Positions 32,446 through 41,813 of a stretch of 45,119 nucleotides of DNA are shown here, piece after piece. Every line of letters begins with the position of its first letter. The first letter of the stretch is position 1. A model generated the notes under the pieces. That model was not told the origin of the DNA. It saw only the letters and a program-made list of their open reading frames with translations, and did no database searches. The translations under genes and the position numbers were made by a program. This DNA comes from Prevotella sp. UBA6447. Its GTDB lineage: Bacteria; Bacteroidota; Bacteroidia; Bacteroidales; Bacteroidaceae. Where the stretch lies: contig DJOD01000045.1 of the NCBI GenBank assembly GCA_002437115.1, forward strand, positions 1-45,119. Direction: 5' to 3'.

Positions 32446-34632
32446 TTATCGGATGAAGAGCAACTCGCGATACTTCGGCAACATCCAGAGCTCGTCGGCC
32501 ACCACCAGTTCGAGCTTGTCAATCTGGTAGCGGATGGGCTGGAAGAACGTCTCCACGGTGTCGTGATAGGCGATAGCCTTCTCGCGCTCGTCTTGAATCT
32601 TGTTGGCCACCTTCCGGGCGTTCACCATATCCTCCACGTTCTTCTCGATGGTGGCGGTGCGCTCCGAGATCTGTTCGATGATGTTCATAATGCGCTCGGA
32701 GAGTTTCTTGCCCTTCTCGGCGCCGTAGATGGCCATGAGGTTCTGCACGTCCTTGGCAATCATCGACTGGTAGTGAGTGGCCACAGGGATGATGTGGTTG
32801 AGTGAGAGGTCGCCCAGCACACGAGCCTCAATCTGTATTTTCTTGGTATAGGTCTCCCATTTCACCTCGTTGCGCGCCTCAAGTTCATTCTTCTTCATCA
32901 CGCCCGTCGACTCAAACATCTTGATGGTCTCGGGGTCGAGGTAACGGTCGAAGATGACCGGAGCCGACTTCTCGGTGTCGAGGCCACGCTTGGCAGCCTC
33001 AGCGACCCACTCGTCAGAGTATCCGTTGCCGTCGAAATGGATGGGTGCGCAAGTCTTGATATCGTCGCGAACCACGCTCAGGATAGCCGCAAACTTGTCT
33101 TCGCCCTTGGCGATGAGCTTGTCAACGCGTGTCTTGAAATCGGTGAGAGCCTCTGCCACAGCCGTGTTGAGCACAATCTGCGCGCTGGCGCAGTTGGCAC
33201 TTGACCCCACGGCGCGGAACTCAAAGCGGTTGCCGGTGAAGGCGAATGGGCTGGTGCGGTTGCGGTCGGTGTTGTCGCGCATGATATCGGGAATCTCGGG
33301 GATGTCAATCTGTACGCCTTCCTTTCCCTTGATGACGAGGGCGTCCTTGTCCGCCTTCATGATATGCTCGAGCACATCGCTCACGCTGCGACCCAGGAAA
33401 GAGGAAATAATGGCAGGAGGTGCCTCGTTGGCACCCAGGCGATGGGCGTTTCCAGCATCCATAATCGAGGCCTTCAGCAGTCCGTTGTGGCGATAAACGC
33501 CCATCAGTGTCTCCACGATGAACACCACGAAACGCAAGTTGTCCTCGCGCGTCTTGCCGGTGCCATGGAGCAATATGCCTGTGTCTGTGGAAAGCGACCA
33601 GTTATTGTGCTTTCCAGAGCCATTGATGCCGTCAAACGGTTTCTCATGGAGCAACACCTCGAAGCCGTGCTTATGAGCCACGCGCTTCATCAGGCTCATG
33701 AGCAACATGTTGTGGTCGACAGCCAGGTTTGTCTCCTCAAATATCGGGGCGCACTCAAACTGGTTGGGCGCCACCTCGTTGTGACGAGTCTTCACAGGGA
33801 TGCCCAGTTCCAGGGCCTGTATCTCAAGGTCTTTCATAAACGCGGCCACGCGCTCAGGGATGGTGCCGAAGTAATGGTCGTCCATCTGCTGGTTCTTGGC
33901 ACTCTCGTGGCCCATCAGCGTGCGACCCGTGAGGATGAGATCGGGACGGGCAGCATAAAGATCCTCGTCGACAAGGAAATATTCCTGCTCCCAGCCCAGG
34001 TTGCTGACCACCTTCTTCACGTCGGGATAGAAATAGTGGCACACATCCGTGGCGGCCACGTTGACGGCATGTAGCGCGCGGAGCAGGGGAGCCTTGTAGT
34101 CGAGGGCCTCACCCGTGTAGGAAATGAAAATGGTTGGGATGCAAAGCGTGTCGTCGATGATGAACACCGGCGACGTGGGATCCCAGGCCGAGTAGCCGCG
34201 CGCCTCAAAGGTGGAGCGTATGCCACCAGAGGGGAAGCTCGAAGCGTCGGGCTCCTGCTGCACGAGTAGCTTACCAGAGAATTCCTCTATCATGCCACCC
34301 TTGCCGTCGTGCTCGATGAAAGAGTCGTGCTTCTCAGCTGTGCCCTCGGTCAGAGGCTGGAACCAGTGGGTGTAATGGGTCACACCATTCTCGTCGGCCC
34401 ACTGCTTCATACCCTTAGCCACCTCGTCGGCGATACCGCGGTCGAGCTGAGCGCCATTGTCAATCACGTCGATGAGCTTTGTGTAGACGTCAGCCGGAAG
34501 ATACTTGTACATCTTCTGACGATTGAACACTTTCTTGGCGAAGTACTCCGATGGTCTCTCAACAGGAGTTATCACCGACACTGGCTTCTTTTTGGAAGCA
34601 TCAGCAACTGCCTGAAATCTTAAGTTTTCCAT
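32446..34632 (-). CDS. glnN: Glutamine synthetase type III
   Basis: At 728 residues it has the length of GSIII, the large dodecameric glutamine synthetase of Bacteroidetes and cyanobacteria. It makes glutamine from glutamate, ammonia and ATP. GSIII features include FPSGGIRSTFEARGYSAWDP near residue 130, NQQMDDHYFG, KTRHNEVAPNQFECAPIFEE (about 285), HEKPFDGINGSGKHNNWSLS (about 340) and NRTSPFAFTGNRFEFR (about 460). The start MENLRFQAVADASKKK is the family start. It follows dapL by 40 bases on the same strand and probably shares the dapF promoter. It complements gltBD in ammonia uptake. Confidence 0.97.
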   Translation of the reverse strand: MENLRFQAVADASKKKPVSVITPVERPSEYFAKKVFNRQKMYKYLPADVYTKLIDVIDNGAQLDRGIADEVAKGMKQWADENGVTHYTHWFQPLTEGTAEKHDSFIEHDGKGGMIEEFSGKLLVQQEPDASSFPSGGIRSTFEARGYSAWDPTSPVFIIDDTLCIPTIFISYTGEALDYKAPLLRALHAVNVAATDVCHYFYPDVKKVVSNLGWEQEYFLVDEDLYAARPDLILTGRTLMGHESAKNQQMDDHYFGTIPERVAAFMKDLEIQALELGIPVKTRHNEVAPNQFECAPIFEETNLAVDHNMLLMSLMKRVAHKHGFEVLLHEKPFDGINGSGKHNNWSLSTDTGILLHGTGKTREDNLRFVVFIVETLMGVYRHNGLLKASIMDAGNAHRLGANEAPPAIISSFLGRSVSDVLEHIMKADKDALVIKGKEGVQIDIPEIPDIMRDNTDRNRTSPFAFTGNRFEFRAVGSSANCASAQIVLNTAVAEALTDFKTRVDKLIAKGEDKFAAILSVVRDDIKTCAPIHFDGNGYSDEWVAEAAKRGLDTEKSAPVIFDRYLDPETIKMFESTGVMKKNELEARNEVKWETYTKKIQIEARVLGDLSLNHIIPVATHYQSMIAKDVQNLMAIYGAEKGKKLSERIMNIIEQISERTATIEKNVEDMVNARKVANKIQDEREKAIAYHDTVETFFQPIRYQIDKLELVVADELWMLPKYRELLFIR

Positions 34633-34672
34633 ACTCGTTGAATATTTCTTTTGCTTGTTTGTTTATACTTGA

Positions 34673-35905
34673 TTATTTGTTCATCCACTGGCGGATGCGC
34701 TCCATGGCTCTTACACAATCGGCACGGTCGCCAAAGCTGGTGAGCCTGATAAAGCCTTCGCCAGAAGGGCCAAAGCCGACACCTGGTGTGCAGACGATTT
34801 GTGCTCCGTAGAGCAGTTCCTCGAAGAACTGCCATGACGGCTTTCCGCCCGGCGTCTTCACCCAGAGGTAGGGGGCGTCGGTGCCACCATACACCGTGAA
34901 GCCAAGCTCGTTCAGCGTCTCATGCATGATGCGCGCGTTCTCCATGTAATAATTGATGGTCTCTTGTGTCTGGCGCTTGCCCTCGGGGGTGTAGATGGCC
35001 TCGGCGGCGCGCTGCGAGATGTAGCTTGTGCCATTGAACTTGGTCGACTGGCGGCGCAGCCAAAAGGAATTGAGCGGCATGCGCTCGCCGTCCATGGTAA
35101 CAGCGGTCAGCTCCTTGGGGACCACTGTGTAGCCACAACGCACTCCTGTAAAGCCTGCTGTCTTCGAATAGCTGTGAAACTCGATGGCCACCTTGCGCGC
35201 ACCACGTATCTCGTAGATGCTGTGGGGGATGTTCTCGTCGCGGATGTAAGCCTCGTAAGCCGCGTCGTAAAAGATGATCGACTCGTTGTGGATGGCGTAG
35301 TTGACCCACTTGCGAAGCTCCTCACGGGTAATGACCATGCCTGTGGGATTGTTGGGATAGCACAGGTAAATCATGTCAACGCGGTGGTCAGGGATGGCTG
35401 GCACGAACTTGTTTTCCTCTGTGCAAGGCATATAAGTGACGTTACTCCAGTGCCCGTTCTCGAAATAGCCAGCCCGCCCGTTCATCACATTTGAGTCGAC
35501 ATAGACGGGATAGATGGGGTCTGTGACCGCCATGGAGTTGTCCCAACGCACCAGTTCTCCAATATTGCCCGTGTCGCTCTTGGCTCCGTCGTTCACAAAA
35601 ATCTCGTCGGGGTCGAGGTGCACGCCACGCGGAAGAAAGTCGTTCTTTACAATGGCCTCACGAAGCCACAAGTATCCTTGCTCAGGGCCGTAGCCATGGA
35701 AGGTCTCCTTATGAGCCATGTCGTCGACAGCTTTGTGCATGGCCTCGATGACCGCTGGACAAAGCGGTTGCGTTACATCGCCTATGCCGAGGCTGATCAC
35801 ATCGGCCTTTGGGTGGGTAGCCTTGAAGGCATTCACCTTCTTGGCTATGTCTGCGAAAAGATAATTCTTCTGCAGCCTGAGGAAATGCTCGTTGATTAAT
35901 GCCAT
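34673..35905 (-). CDS. dapL: LL-diaminopimelate aminotransferase
   Basis: The protein is 410 residues. It converts tetrahydrodipicolinate directly to LL-diaminopimelate with glutamate as amino donor, for lysine and cell wall. Start MALINEHFLRLQKNYLFADI, ISLGIGDVTQPL (about 37-48), YPNNPTG (about 183-189) and the PLP lysine Lys248 in SYSKTAGFTG are class I/II aminotransferase and DapL features. dapF, the next enzyme of the pathway, is 93 bases upstream on the same strand. It links the pathway to glutamate from gltBD. Confidence 0.96.
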   Translation of the reverse strand: MALINEHFLRLQKNYLFADIAKKVNAFKATHPKADVISLGIGDVTQPLCPAVIEAMHKAVDDMAHKETFHGYGPEQGYLWLREAIVKNDFLPRGVHLDPDEIFVNDGAKSDTGNIGELVRWDNSMAVTDPIYPVYVDSNVMNGRAGYFENGHWSNVTYMPCTEENKFVPAIPDHRVDMIYLCYPNNPTGMVITREELRKWVNYAIHNESIIFYDAAYEAYIRDENIPHSIYEIRGARKVAIEFHSYSKTAGFTGVRCGYTVVPKELTAVTMDGERMPLNSFWLRRQSTKFNGTSYISQRAAEAIYTPEGKRQTQETINYYMENARIMHETLNELGFTVYGGTDAPYLWVKTPGGKPSWQFFEELLYGAQIVCTPGVGFGPSGEGFIRLTSFGDRADCVRAMERIRQWMNK

Positions 35906-35998
35906 ATCAATGTTTTCTTTTATGTTGTTTTAAGTCTATTTTCTGTTTCTGCCACATTTTTCTGCCATCCCGTTCGGGTAGCCGACCCACGTCGCGGG

Positions 35999-36853
35999 TC
36001 ACTTTTCGGGCAAGGGTATGTCACCTTCGAAAACAAAGGCCGCAGGACCAGTCATGTACACGTGGCCGTCATCGGCCGACCAGCTGATGTCGAGCGTTCC
36101 GCCATCCATGATGACAGACGAGTGGCGCGATGCCAGCCCAAGTTTCGCCGCAGCTACCGCCGTGGCACAAGCTCCCGTGCCACAAGCCATCGTGATGCCA
36201 CTGCCGCGTTCCCACACGCGTGTCCTTATTTGGTCTTCGCCGACAAGCTGCGCAAACTCAATGTTGCACCGCTCGGGAAAGGCCTCATTCCTTTCCAGCT
36301 GTTTGCCAGTTTCGGCAATGTCGAGTCCTTCCATTCTGTCCACAAATATCACATAATGTGGGTTGCCCATCGACACAAACGCAGCCTTGCGCACATTTCC
36401 TTCGAGCGATGAGGGGAGGCTGACCGTTGCGCCCGTGTACTGCTCAGCCTGTTCGAACCGAGGCTTCAGCATGTCCACCGTGACGCTCGCCACCTTGTCA
36501 TCGTCCGTCAGGTGAAGCTTCAGCACCTTGACTCCCGAAAGCGTCTGCAGCCTGATGACAGTTTGATGGCATATGCCTTTCTCATAAAGGTACTTGCCTA
36601 TGCACCGGCTGGCGTTGCCACACATCATTGCCTCTGAACCGTCGGCATTGAAGATGCGCATCGAATAATCTGCTTCTGTGTTGTTGTGAGGTCGACCAAT
36701 CAAGACCAGTCCGTCGCTGCCAATGCCCGTATGGTAACGGCTCCAGGCGATGGATGCCGCCGCAGGGTCTGGCACATCATATTCCATGGTGTCTACATAG
36801 ATGTAGTCGTTGCCCGCTCCGTGCATCTTGGTGAAATGGACCAGCTGTGTCAT
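35999..36853 (-). CDS. dapF: Diaminopimelate epimerase
   Basis: The protein is 284 residues. It converts LL- to meso-diaminopimelate by a two-cysteine mechanism. The two catalytic cysteines are Cys78 (MMCGNASRC) and Cys224 (MACGTGACATAVAA), and FTKMHGAGNDYIYVD opens the fold. It is first in the minus-strand run dapF-dapL-glnN, behind a promoter at 36904-36937. Confidence 0.97.
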   Translation of the reverse strand: MTQLVHFTKMHGAGNDYIYVDTMEYDVPDPAAASIAWSRYHTGIGSDGLVLIGRPHNNTEADYSMRIFNADGSEAMMCGNASRCIGKYLYEKGICHQTVIRLQTLSGVKVLKLHLTDDDKVASVTVDMLKPRFEQAEQYTGATVSLPSSLEGNVRKAAFVSMGNPHYVIFVDRMEGLDIAETGKQLERNEAFPERCNIEFAQLVGEDQIRTRVWERGSGITMACGTGACATAVAAAKLGLASRHSSVIMDGGTLDISWSADDGHVYMTGPAAFVFEGDIPLPEK

Positions 36854-36903
36854 ATTGCGTCAAATTTTAACGATTCTATCAACCTTTTGTCTGAAATACG
36901 TTG

Positions 36904-36937
36904 CAAAGATAAGACTAAAAGTTAGGATAATCACCAA
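36904..36937 (-). promoter_or_regulatory. Promoter of dapF-dapL-glnN
   Basis: Minus strand TTGG (36937-36934), a 22-base spacer and TATCTTTG (36911-36904). The rest of the 326-base gap to asnB is AT-rich. A weak asnB -7 box TAATTTTG lies at 37113-37120 without a clear -33. Confidence 0.6.
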
Positions 36938-37179
36938 TACCGCACTATTTTCTGCCTTTATTTTTATACAAAATATCAATTTGAAAGCGATAATGACGAT
37001 TTTTAAATCAAACCGAAAGGCTTTTTGCTTTCAAATCTTACAATTTGCTAATCTAACAAAAATCAATATTTCAAAATGTTTTTGTTATATATCAAATATT
37101 ATCAGATTGTCGTAATTTTGCGGTTGCAACTTAACAAAAAGCAAGAAATACAAACGTTTAACTCACAACTTTAGCAACC

Positions 37180-38883
37180 ATGTGTGGAATAGTAGGTATC
37201 TTCAACATCCAGGAGCAAACTCCTAAATTGAGACAGAAAGCATTGCGGATGAGCCAAAAGATCAGGCACCGCGGTCCCGACTGGAGTGGCATCTACACGG
37301 GCGGTTCGGCCATTCTTTGCCATGAGCGTCTCAGCATCGTGGATCCCGAATCGGGTCGGCAGCCCTTGTTTTCACCCGACAAGAAACAGGTGCTGGCAGT
37401 CAATGGCGAGATTTATAACCACCAAGACCTGCGGTCAGAGTTTGCAGACTACGCTTTCCAAACGGGTTCCGACTGCGAGGTCATTTTGCCGCTGATGCGC
37501 CAAGGCAACATCGTCGGCGGTTTGAATCGCCTCTCGGGCATATTCGCCTTTGCCTTATACGATCGCGATGACGACTCGTTCCTCATCGCCCGCGACCCCA
37601 TCGGGGTCATACCTTTATACATAGGTTACGACGACGATGGAACCATCTACGTGGCCTCGGAGCTGAAAGCGCTTGAGGGCCAGTGTGACCGCTACGAACC
37701 TTTTCTTCCTGGACATTATTATTGGAGCAAAGATCCAGGCATGAAGCCCTACTATAGCCTCACGGGCGAGGCTGGGGCACAGGGGTTCAAGGACGTGAGC
37801 TTCTGGGGGAAACATGTGTCGGAACTGAGCTATGAAGAGAGCGTGAAAGCCGTACGCGACAGCTTGATGGATGCCGTGAAGCGGCAACTTATGAGCGACG
37901 TGCCATACGGCGTGTTGTTGTCGGGCGGCCTCGACTCCAGCGTCATCTCGGCAATCGCGCAGAAATACTCTGCCAAGCGCATCGAAAATGACGGCAAGAC
38001 AGAAGCCTATTGGCCGCGCCTCCACTCGTTTGCCGTCGGCCTCAAGGGCGCACCCGACTTGGCCAAGGCACGATTGGTGGCCGACCACATAGGCACGGTA
38101 CACCATGAGATCAACTATACCATCCAAGAGGGGCTCGACGCCATCCGCGATGTCATCTATTTCATCGAGACCTATGACGTGACCACCGTGCGCGCCTCCA
38201 CCCCCATGTACCTGCTGGCACGTGTCATCAAGTCAATGGGCATCAAGATGGTGCTGTCGGGCGAGGGTGCCGACGAGATTTTCGGCGGATACCTTTACTT
38301 CCACCGCGCACCCAACGCCGCCGAGTTTCACAAGGAAACGATCCGCAAGCTCTCCAAGCTCTATCTCTACGACTGCCTCCGTGCCAACAAGAGCCTGTCG
38401 GCATGGGGTGTCGAGGGGCGTGTGCCGTTCCTCGATCGCGAGTTTCTCGACGTGGCGATGAGTCTCAACCCGGAGTACAAGTTGTGCCCAGGCAAGACCA
38501 TCGAGAAGAAAATTGTGCGCGACGCCTTTGCCGACCTGTTGCCCGAGGAGGTGGTTTGGCGACAAAAAGAACAATTCTCCGACGGTGTGGGCTACTCTTG
38601 GATTGACACGCTGAAGCAGATAGCCGCCAGCACCGTCAGCGATGAGCAGATGGCGCATGCGGCCGAGCGTTTTCCCATCAACCCTCCCCAGAACAAGGAG
38701 GAATACTGTTATCGCTCCATCTTCGCCGAGCACTTCCCCAGCGATTCGGCGGCGCGATCCGTACCCAGCGTGCCCAGCGTGGCGTGCTCCACAGCGGAGG
38801 CGCTGGCTTGGGACGCCTCATTCAAGAACCTCAACGACCCCAGCGGACGCGCTGTGAAGGGCGTGCATGAGCAGGCTTACTAA
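37180..38883 (+). CDS. asnB: Asparagine synthase B, glutamine-hydrolysing
   Basis: The protein is 567 residues. It transfers the glutamine amide to aspartate using ATP. The N-terminal class II amidotransferase uses Cys2 (MCGIVGIFN). RHRGPDWSG and VNGEIYNHQDLR are glutamine-site segments. The synthetase domain carries the PP-loop SGGLDS at residues 248-253 and GEGADEIFGGYLYF (about 360). The C-terminal tail AWDASFKNLNDPSGRA is typical of Bacteroidetes AsnB. It is divergent from dapF and ends at a clear terminator. It is a glutamine consumer next to the glutamine/glutamate genes. Confidence 0.97.
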   Translation: MCGIVGIFNIQEQTPKLRQKALRMSQKIRHRGPDWSGIYTGGSAILCHERLSIVDPESGRQPLFSPDKKQVLAVNGEIYNHQDLRSEFADYAFQTGSDCEVILPLMRQGNIVGGLNRLSGIFAFALYDRDDDSFLIARDPIGVIPLYIGYDDDGTIYVASELKALEGQCDRYEPFLPGHYYWSKDPGMKPYYSLTGEAGAQGFKDVSFWGKHVSELSYEESVKAVRDSLMDAVKRQLMSDVPYGVLLSGGLDSSVISAIAQKYSAKRIENDGKTEAYWPRLHSFAVGLKGAPDLAKARLVADHIGTVHHEINYTIQEGLDAIRDVIYFIETYDVTTVRASTPMYLLARVIKSMGIKMVLSGEGADEIFGGYLYFHRAPNAAEFHKETIRKLSKLYLYDCLRANKSLSAWGVEGRVPFLDREFLDVAMSLNPEYKLCPGKTIEKKIVRDAFADLLPEEVVWRQKEQFSDGVGYSWIDTLKQIAASTVSDEQMAHAAERFPINPPQNKEEYCYRSIFAEHFPSDSAARSVPSVPSVACSTAEALAWDASFKNLNDPSGRAVKGVHEQAY

Positions 38884-38901
38884 CCAATCCGACAAAATAA
38901 G

Positions 38902-38944
38902 GCATCCTTGACATACCATCCGTGGCAGCAAGGATGCTTTTTTT
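38902..38944 (+). terminator. Intrinsic terminator of asnB
   Basis: GCATCCTTG (38902-38910) pairs with CAAGGATGC (38929-38937), followed by a run of seven T. The hairpin begins 19 bases after the stop. Confidence 0.88.
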
Positions 38945-39062
38945 AATAAAAGGCACCTACATTCATCAAAAAAAACATTCTGCAAATCTTTTCCAAGATA
39001 TCATAACACACCTGCCCGCTTTTGCTTGTATCTTTGCAAACACAATAATCAAACAACACAAC

Positions 39063-41111
39063 ATGTCACACAACAAGCGAAAGTTACACACAGTCGCCAT
39101 CTTCATGCTGGCTCCGACTTATGCCCTGGCACAGGTCGCCACGCCCACCGACACCACATCCGCCGACACCTTGGAGCACGCCACACAGCTCCATGAGGTG
39201 GTGGTGAGCAAGGGCAAGATGCCCACGCGCCGCCTGGCGGGGGCGCAAAACTCACTTTACATCAGCCGTGACGAACTGTTCAAGGCCGCCTGTTGCAACT
39301 TAGGTGAAAGCTTTGTCACCAATCCCAGCGTGGACGTGAACTACAGCGATGCCACCACGGGCGCCCAGCAAATCAAGCTTCTCGGGCTGAGCGGCACCTA
39401 TGTGCAGCTCCTCACCGAGGCGCAGCCCGCATACCGAGGCGCGGCCCTGCCCTACCAGCTCAGCTACATCCCAGGCAACTGGATGAAGAGCATCCAGGTG
39501 TCGAAGGGTAACTCGTCGGTGAAAAACGGTTATGAGGCCATGACAGGCCAGATCAACGTGGAATACTTGAAGCCCGAGGACGACACAGGGGCGGACATCA
39601 GCCTGTACGGCAACACAATGACCCGTTTCGTGGCCGATGCCGATGCCAACTTCCACATCCGGGGAAACAAAAACATCAGCACCGAGCTACTGGGGCACTT
39701 CGAGAACAATTGGAGTCATCACGACGGCAACGGCGACGGCTTCCAGGACGACCCCAACGTGAGGCAGTATAACCTGCAAAACCGATGGTATGCCAAAGCC
39801 GGCAACTACCTGTTTCACGGCGGACTGGAAATGATCCGCGAAAACCGGGGGAGCGGACAGGTGGAAGGTCACACCCACTCGGCCGACTGCATGAAACTGT
39901 ACCGCATTGGGTTGGAAAACAACCACTATGGCGCCTATATGAAGCATGCCCTCATCACCGACGCGACTCACGGAGGGAACCTCGCCCTCATGGGACGCGT
40001 GTCGATGCATCTGCAAGATGCCTTCTACGGCAAGCGCACTTACAACGTGAACGAGAAGAACGCCAACGCCCAACTGATGTACGAGACGGGTATTGGGAAA
40101 GACCATAATGTGTCGGCTGGCCTAAGCCTCAACTACGATTACCTGCACGAGAACTACAACTTGGGCAACGCTCCCACACAAGCCATAACGCGAGAGACCA
40201 CCCCTGGAGGCTACGCGCAGTATACCTTCAACCACAACAACCACCTCATCGCCATGGCCGGCTTGCGCGTAGACCACAGCAACCTATACGGCACGTTCCT
40301 CACCCCGCGTTTCCACCTGAAGTGGCAGCCCAACGATGCCTTCACCCTACGGCTGAGCGTAGGCAAAGGCTACCGATCGCCCCACGCGCTGGCCGAGAAC
40401 AACTACCTGCTGGCAAGTGGACGACAAATTATCATCGACAAGCCACAGCAGGAAGCGGCGTGGAACTACGGAGCCAACATCGCCCTCTACATTCCCCTGG
40501 CTGGCAATACGCTCAAAGTCAACGCGGAGTATTACTACACCGACTTCACGCGACAGCTCATCATCGACTACGACAGCAGCCCATACGCCCTGCACCTCAC
40601 CAACCTCGACGGGCGCAGCTATTCGCACACCATGCAGGTGGACGCCTCCTATCCCTTGGCACGGGGGCTCAACGTGACGGCGGCCTACCGTTACAACCTG
40701 GTAAAGTCGACCTATGGTGGCAAGCGACTGTGGAAGCCCCTACAGAGTCGCTACAAGGCCCTCTTGAGCGCCTCCTACCGCGACCCGCTGGAGCTGTGGC
40801 AACTCGATGCCACCATCGCCCTCAACGGAGGTGGCCGCCTGCCTGCCTACAACACCACTGCCGATGGAAAGCCCGTGCGCCCCACTCGCTTCGGGGCTTA
40901 TGAGAACCTCACGGCACAGGTCACCCGCCACTTCCGCCACTTCTCGGTGTTCCTGGGCGGCGAGAACCTCACCAACCGTAAGCAGAAAGACCCCATCCTG
41001 GGAGCCTCTAACCCCTGGGCCGACACTTTTGAGCCCACCCTGGTTTACGCGCCCATCACGGGCATAACAGGATATATTGGAATTAGGATTAACATAGGAC
41101 ACAGATTATGA
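39063..41111 (+). CDS. TonB-dependent outer-membrane receptor
   Basis: The protein is 682 residues, starting at the ATG at 39063, which gives a signal peptide (MSHNKRKLHTVAIFMLAPTY, then ALAQ); the open frame upstream is untranslated leader with a -7-like TATCTTTG at 39029-39036. A plug domain lies at about 35-160 (HEVVVSKGKMPTRRL, IKLLGLSGTYVQLLTEAQPA). A 22-strand barrel follows, ending in the aromatic-type terminus YIGIRINIGHRL. The gene overlaps the next one by ATGA; that one encodes a secreted HMA metal-binding protein, so a metal or metallophore is the likely cargo. Copper is a reasonable guess only. Confidence 0.93.
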   Translation: MSHNKRKLHTVAIFMLAPTYALAQVATPTDTTSADTLEHATQLHEVVVSKGKMPTRRLAGAQNSLYISRDELFKAACCNLGESFVTNPSVDVNYSDATTGAQQIKLLGLSGTYVQLLTEAQPAYRGAALPYQLSYIPGNWMKSIQVSKGNSSVKNGYEAMTGQINVEYLKPEDDTGADISLYGNTMTRFVADADANFHIRGNKNISTELLGHFENNWSHHDGNGDGFQDDPNVRQYNLQNRWYAKAGNYLFHGGLEMIRENRGSGQVEGHTHSADCMKLYRIGLENNHYGAYMKHALITDATHGGNLALMGRVSMHLQDAFYGKRTYNVNEKNANAQLMYETGIGKDHNVSAGLSLNYDYLHENYNLGNAPTQAITRETTPGGYAQYTFNHNNHLIAMAGLRVDHSNLYGTFLTPRFHLKWQPNDAFTLRLSVGKGYRSPHALAENNYLLASGRQIIIDKPQQEAAWNYGANIALYIPLAGNTLKVNAEYYYTDFTRQLIIDYDSSPYALHLTNLDGRSYSHTMQVDASYPLARGLNVTAAYRYNLVKSTYGGKRLWKPLQSRYKALLSASYRDPLELWQLDATIALNGGGRLPAYNTTADGKPVRPTRFGAYENLTAQVTRHFRHFSVFLGGENLTNRKQKDPILGASNPWADTFEPTLVYAPITGITGYIGIRINIGHRL

Positions 41112-41437
41112 GAAAAGTTATCATGACGCTGGCCATCGCCCTGGTGGGCGTGGCAGCACAAGCAAAAGACATCAAGACCGTCATCTTCACCACCCAGCCG
41201 CAGATGCACTGCGCCAACTGCGAGAAGAAGATCAAGGGCAACCTGCGCTACGAGAAGGGCGTGAAGCGCATCGACACCAGCGTCGACGAGCAAAAGGTCA
41301 CGGTGAAGTATGACGCCGACAAGACCTCCGCCGACAAGTTGCAGAAAGCCTTCGAGAAGTTCGGCTACAAGGCCCGCCAAGTGAAGGCCGACGAGAAAGT
41401 GAAGCGCGAGGCCTCACAGGGCTGCAGCAACATGTAA
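41108..41437 (+). CDS. Secreted HMA-domain heavy-metal-binding protein
   Basis: The protein is 109 residues with a signal peptide (about 1-19, MRKVIMTLAIALVGVAAQA). An HMA fold with the metal site MHCANCEKKI (two cysteines in CxxC) is followed by beta-alpha-beta text KRIDTSVDEQKVTVKYD. The C-terminus GCSNM holds one more Cys and Met. It is translationally coupled to the TonB receptor through the ATGA overlap. Likely role: periplasmic acceptor or buffer of a soft metal such as copper brought by the receptor. A terminator follows. Confidence 0.9.
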   Translation: MRKVIMTLAIALVGVAAQAKDIKTVIFTTQPQMHCANCEKKIKGNLRYEKGVKRIDTSVDEQKVTVKYDADKTSADKLQKAFEKFGYKARQVKADEKVKREASQGCSNM

Positions 41438-41466
41438 GCCTGGGCATCAAGCCCACATCACAACGC

Positions 41467-41517
41467 AAAGGGTGGGAACATTCCTTCAATGGAGCGTCCC
41501 GCCCTTTGAGAGTTTTT
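41467..41517 (+). terminator. Terminator after the TonB/HMA pair
   Basis: AAAGGGTGGGA (41467-41477) pairs with TCCCGCCCTTT (41497-41507), one G-T pair, followed by GAGAGTTTTT. It also lies downstream of the minus-strand small membrane gene. Confidence 0.8.
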
Positions 41518-41528
41518 CCTCTAAGTTT

Positions 41529-41763
41529 TTATTTTTTTTGCAAGAACATCTTTATTCCTAAAGCCAATAGGAAAATGTACAAAGCCGAAATCAATATGAT
41601 TTCGACAAAGCTAAATTCAAATAATGTTCGTAAAACCTTACCTAAAAATAAAGACGAGCACGCTCAATATAGGCAAAATTTCGTTTTTCCTTTTGCACTC
41701 ACGAACATACATCGTCACTATCATAAATGATAAAACTATAACACTAATGATACCAAACACCAT
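41529..41763 (-). pseudogene. Small membrane protein interrupted by a one-base frameshift
   Basis: From the ATG at 41763 the first frame reads 41 residues (MVFGIISVIVLSFMIVTMYV, then RECKRKNEILPILSVLVFIF and R) to a stop at 41638. A second frame continues in the same sense with GKVLRTLFEFSFVEII and LISALYIFLLALGIKMFLQK to a stop at 41529. Removing one T from the TTTTT run at 41644-41648 joins them into one protein of about 78 residues with three hydrophobic helices. It is either a real loss-of-function change, a base-call error in the homopolymer, or (less likely) +1 frameshifting. It follows the 49-codon peptide gene, 50 bases downstream on the same strand. The layout is that of a peptide with an immunity- or partner-type membrane protein. 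Confidence 0.6.
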
Positions 41764-41813
41764 TCTCACATAAACTCTAAAAACGCCTACATTAAATATG
41801 GGATGGCAAGTGA

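Noticed and set aside
41638..41653. Programmed -1 frameshift in the small membrane protein
   Set aside because: Joining the frames needs a +1 shift (or a lost T), and the site is not a classic -1 slippery heptamer with a following pseudoknot.
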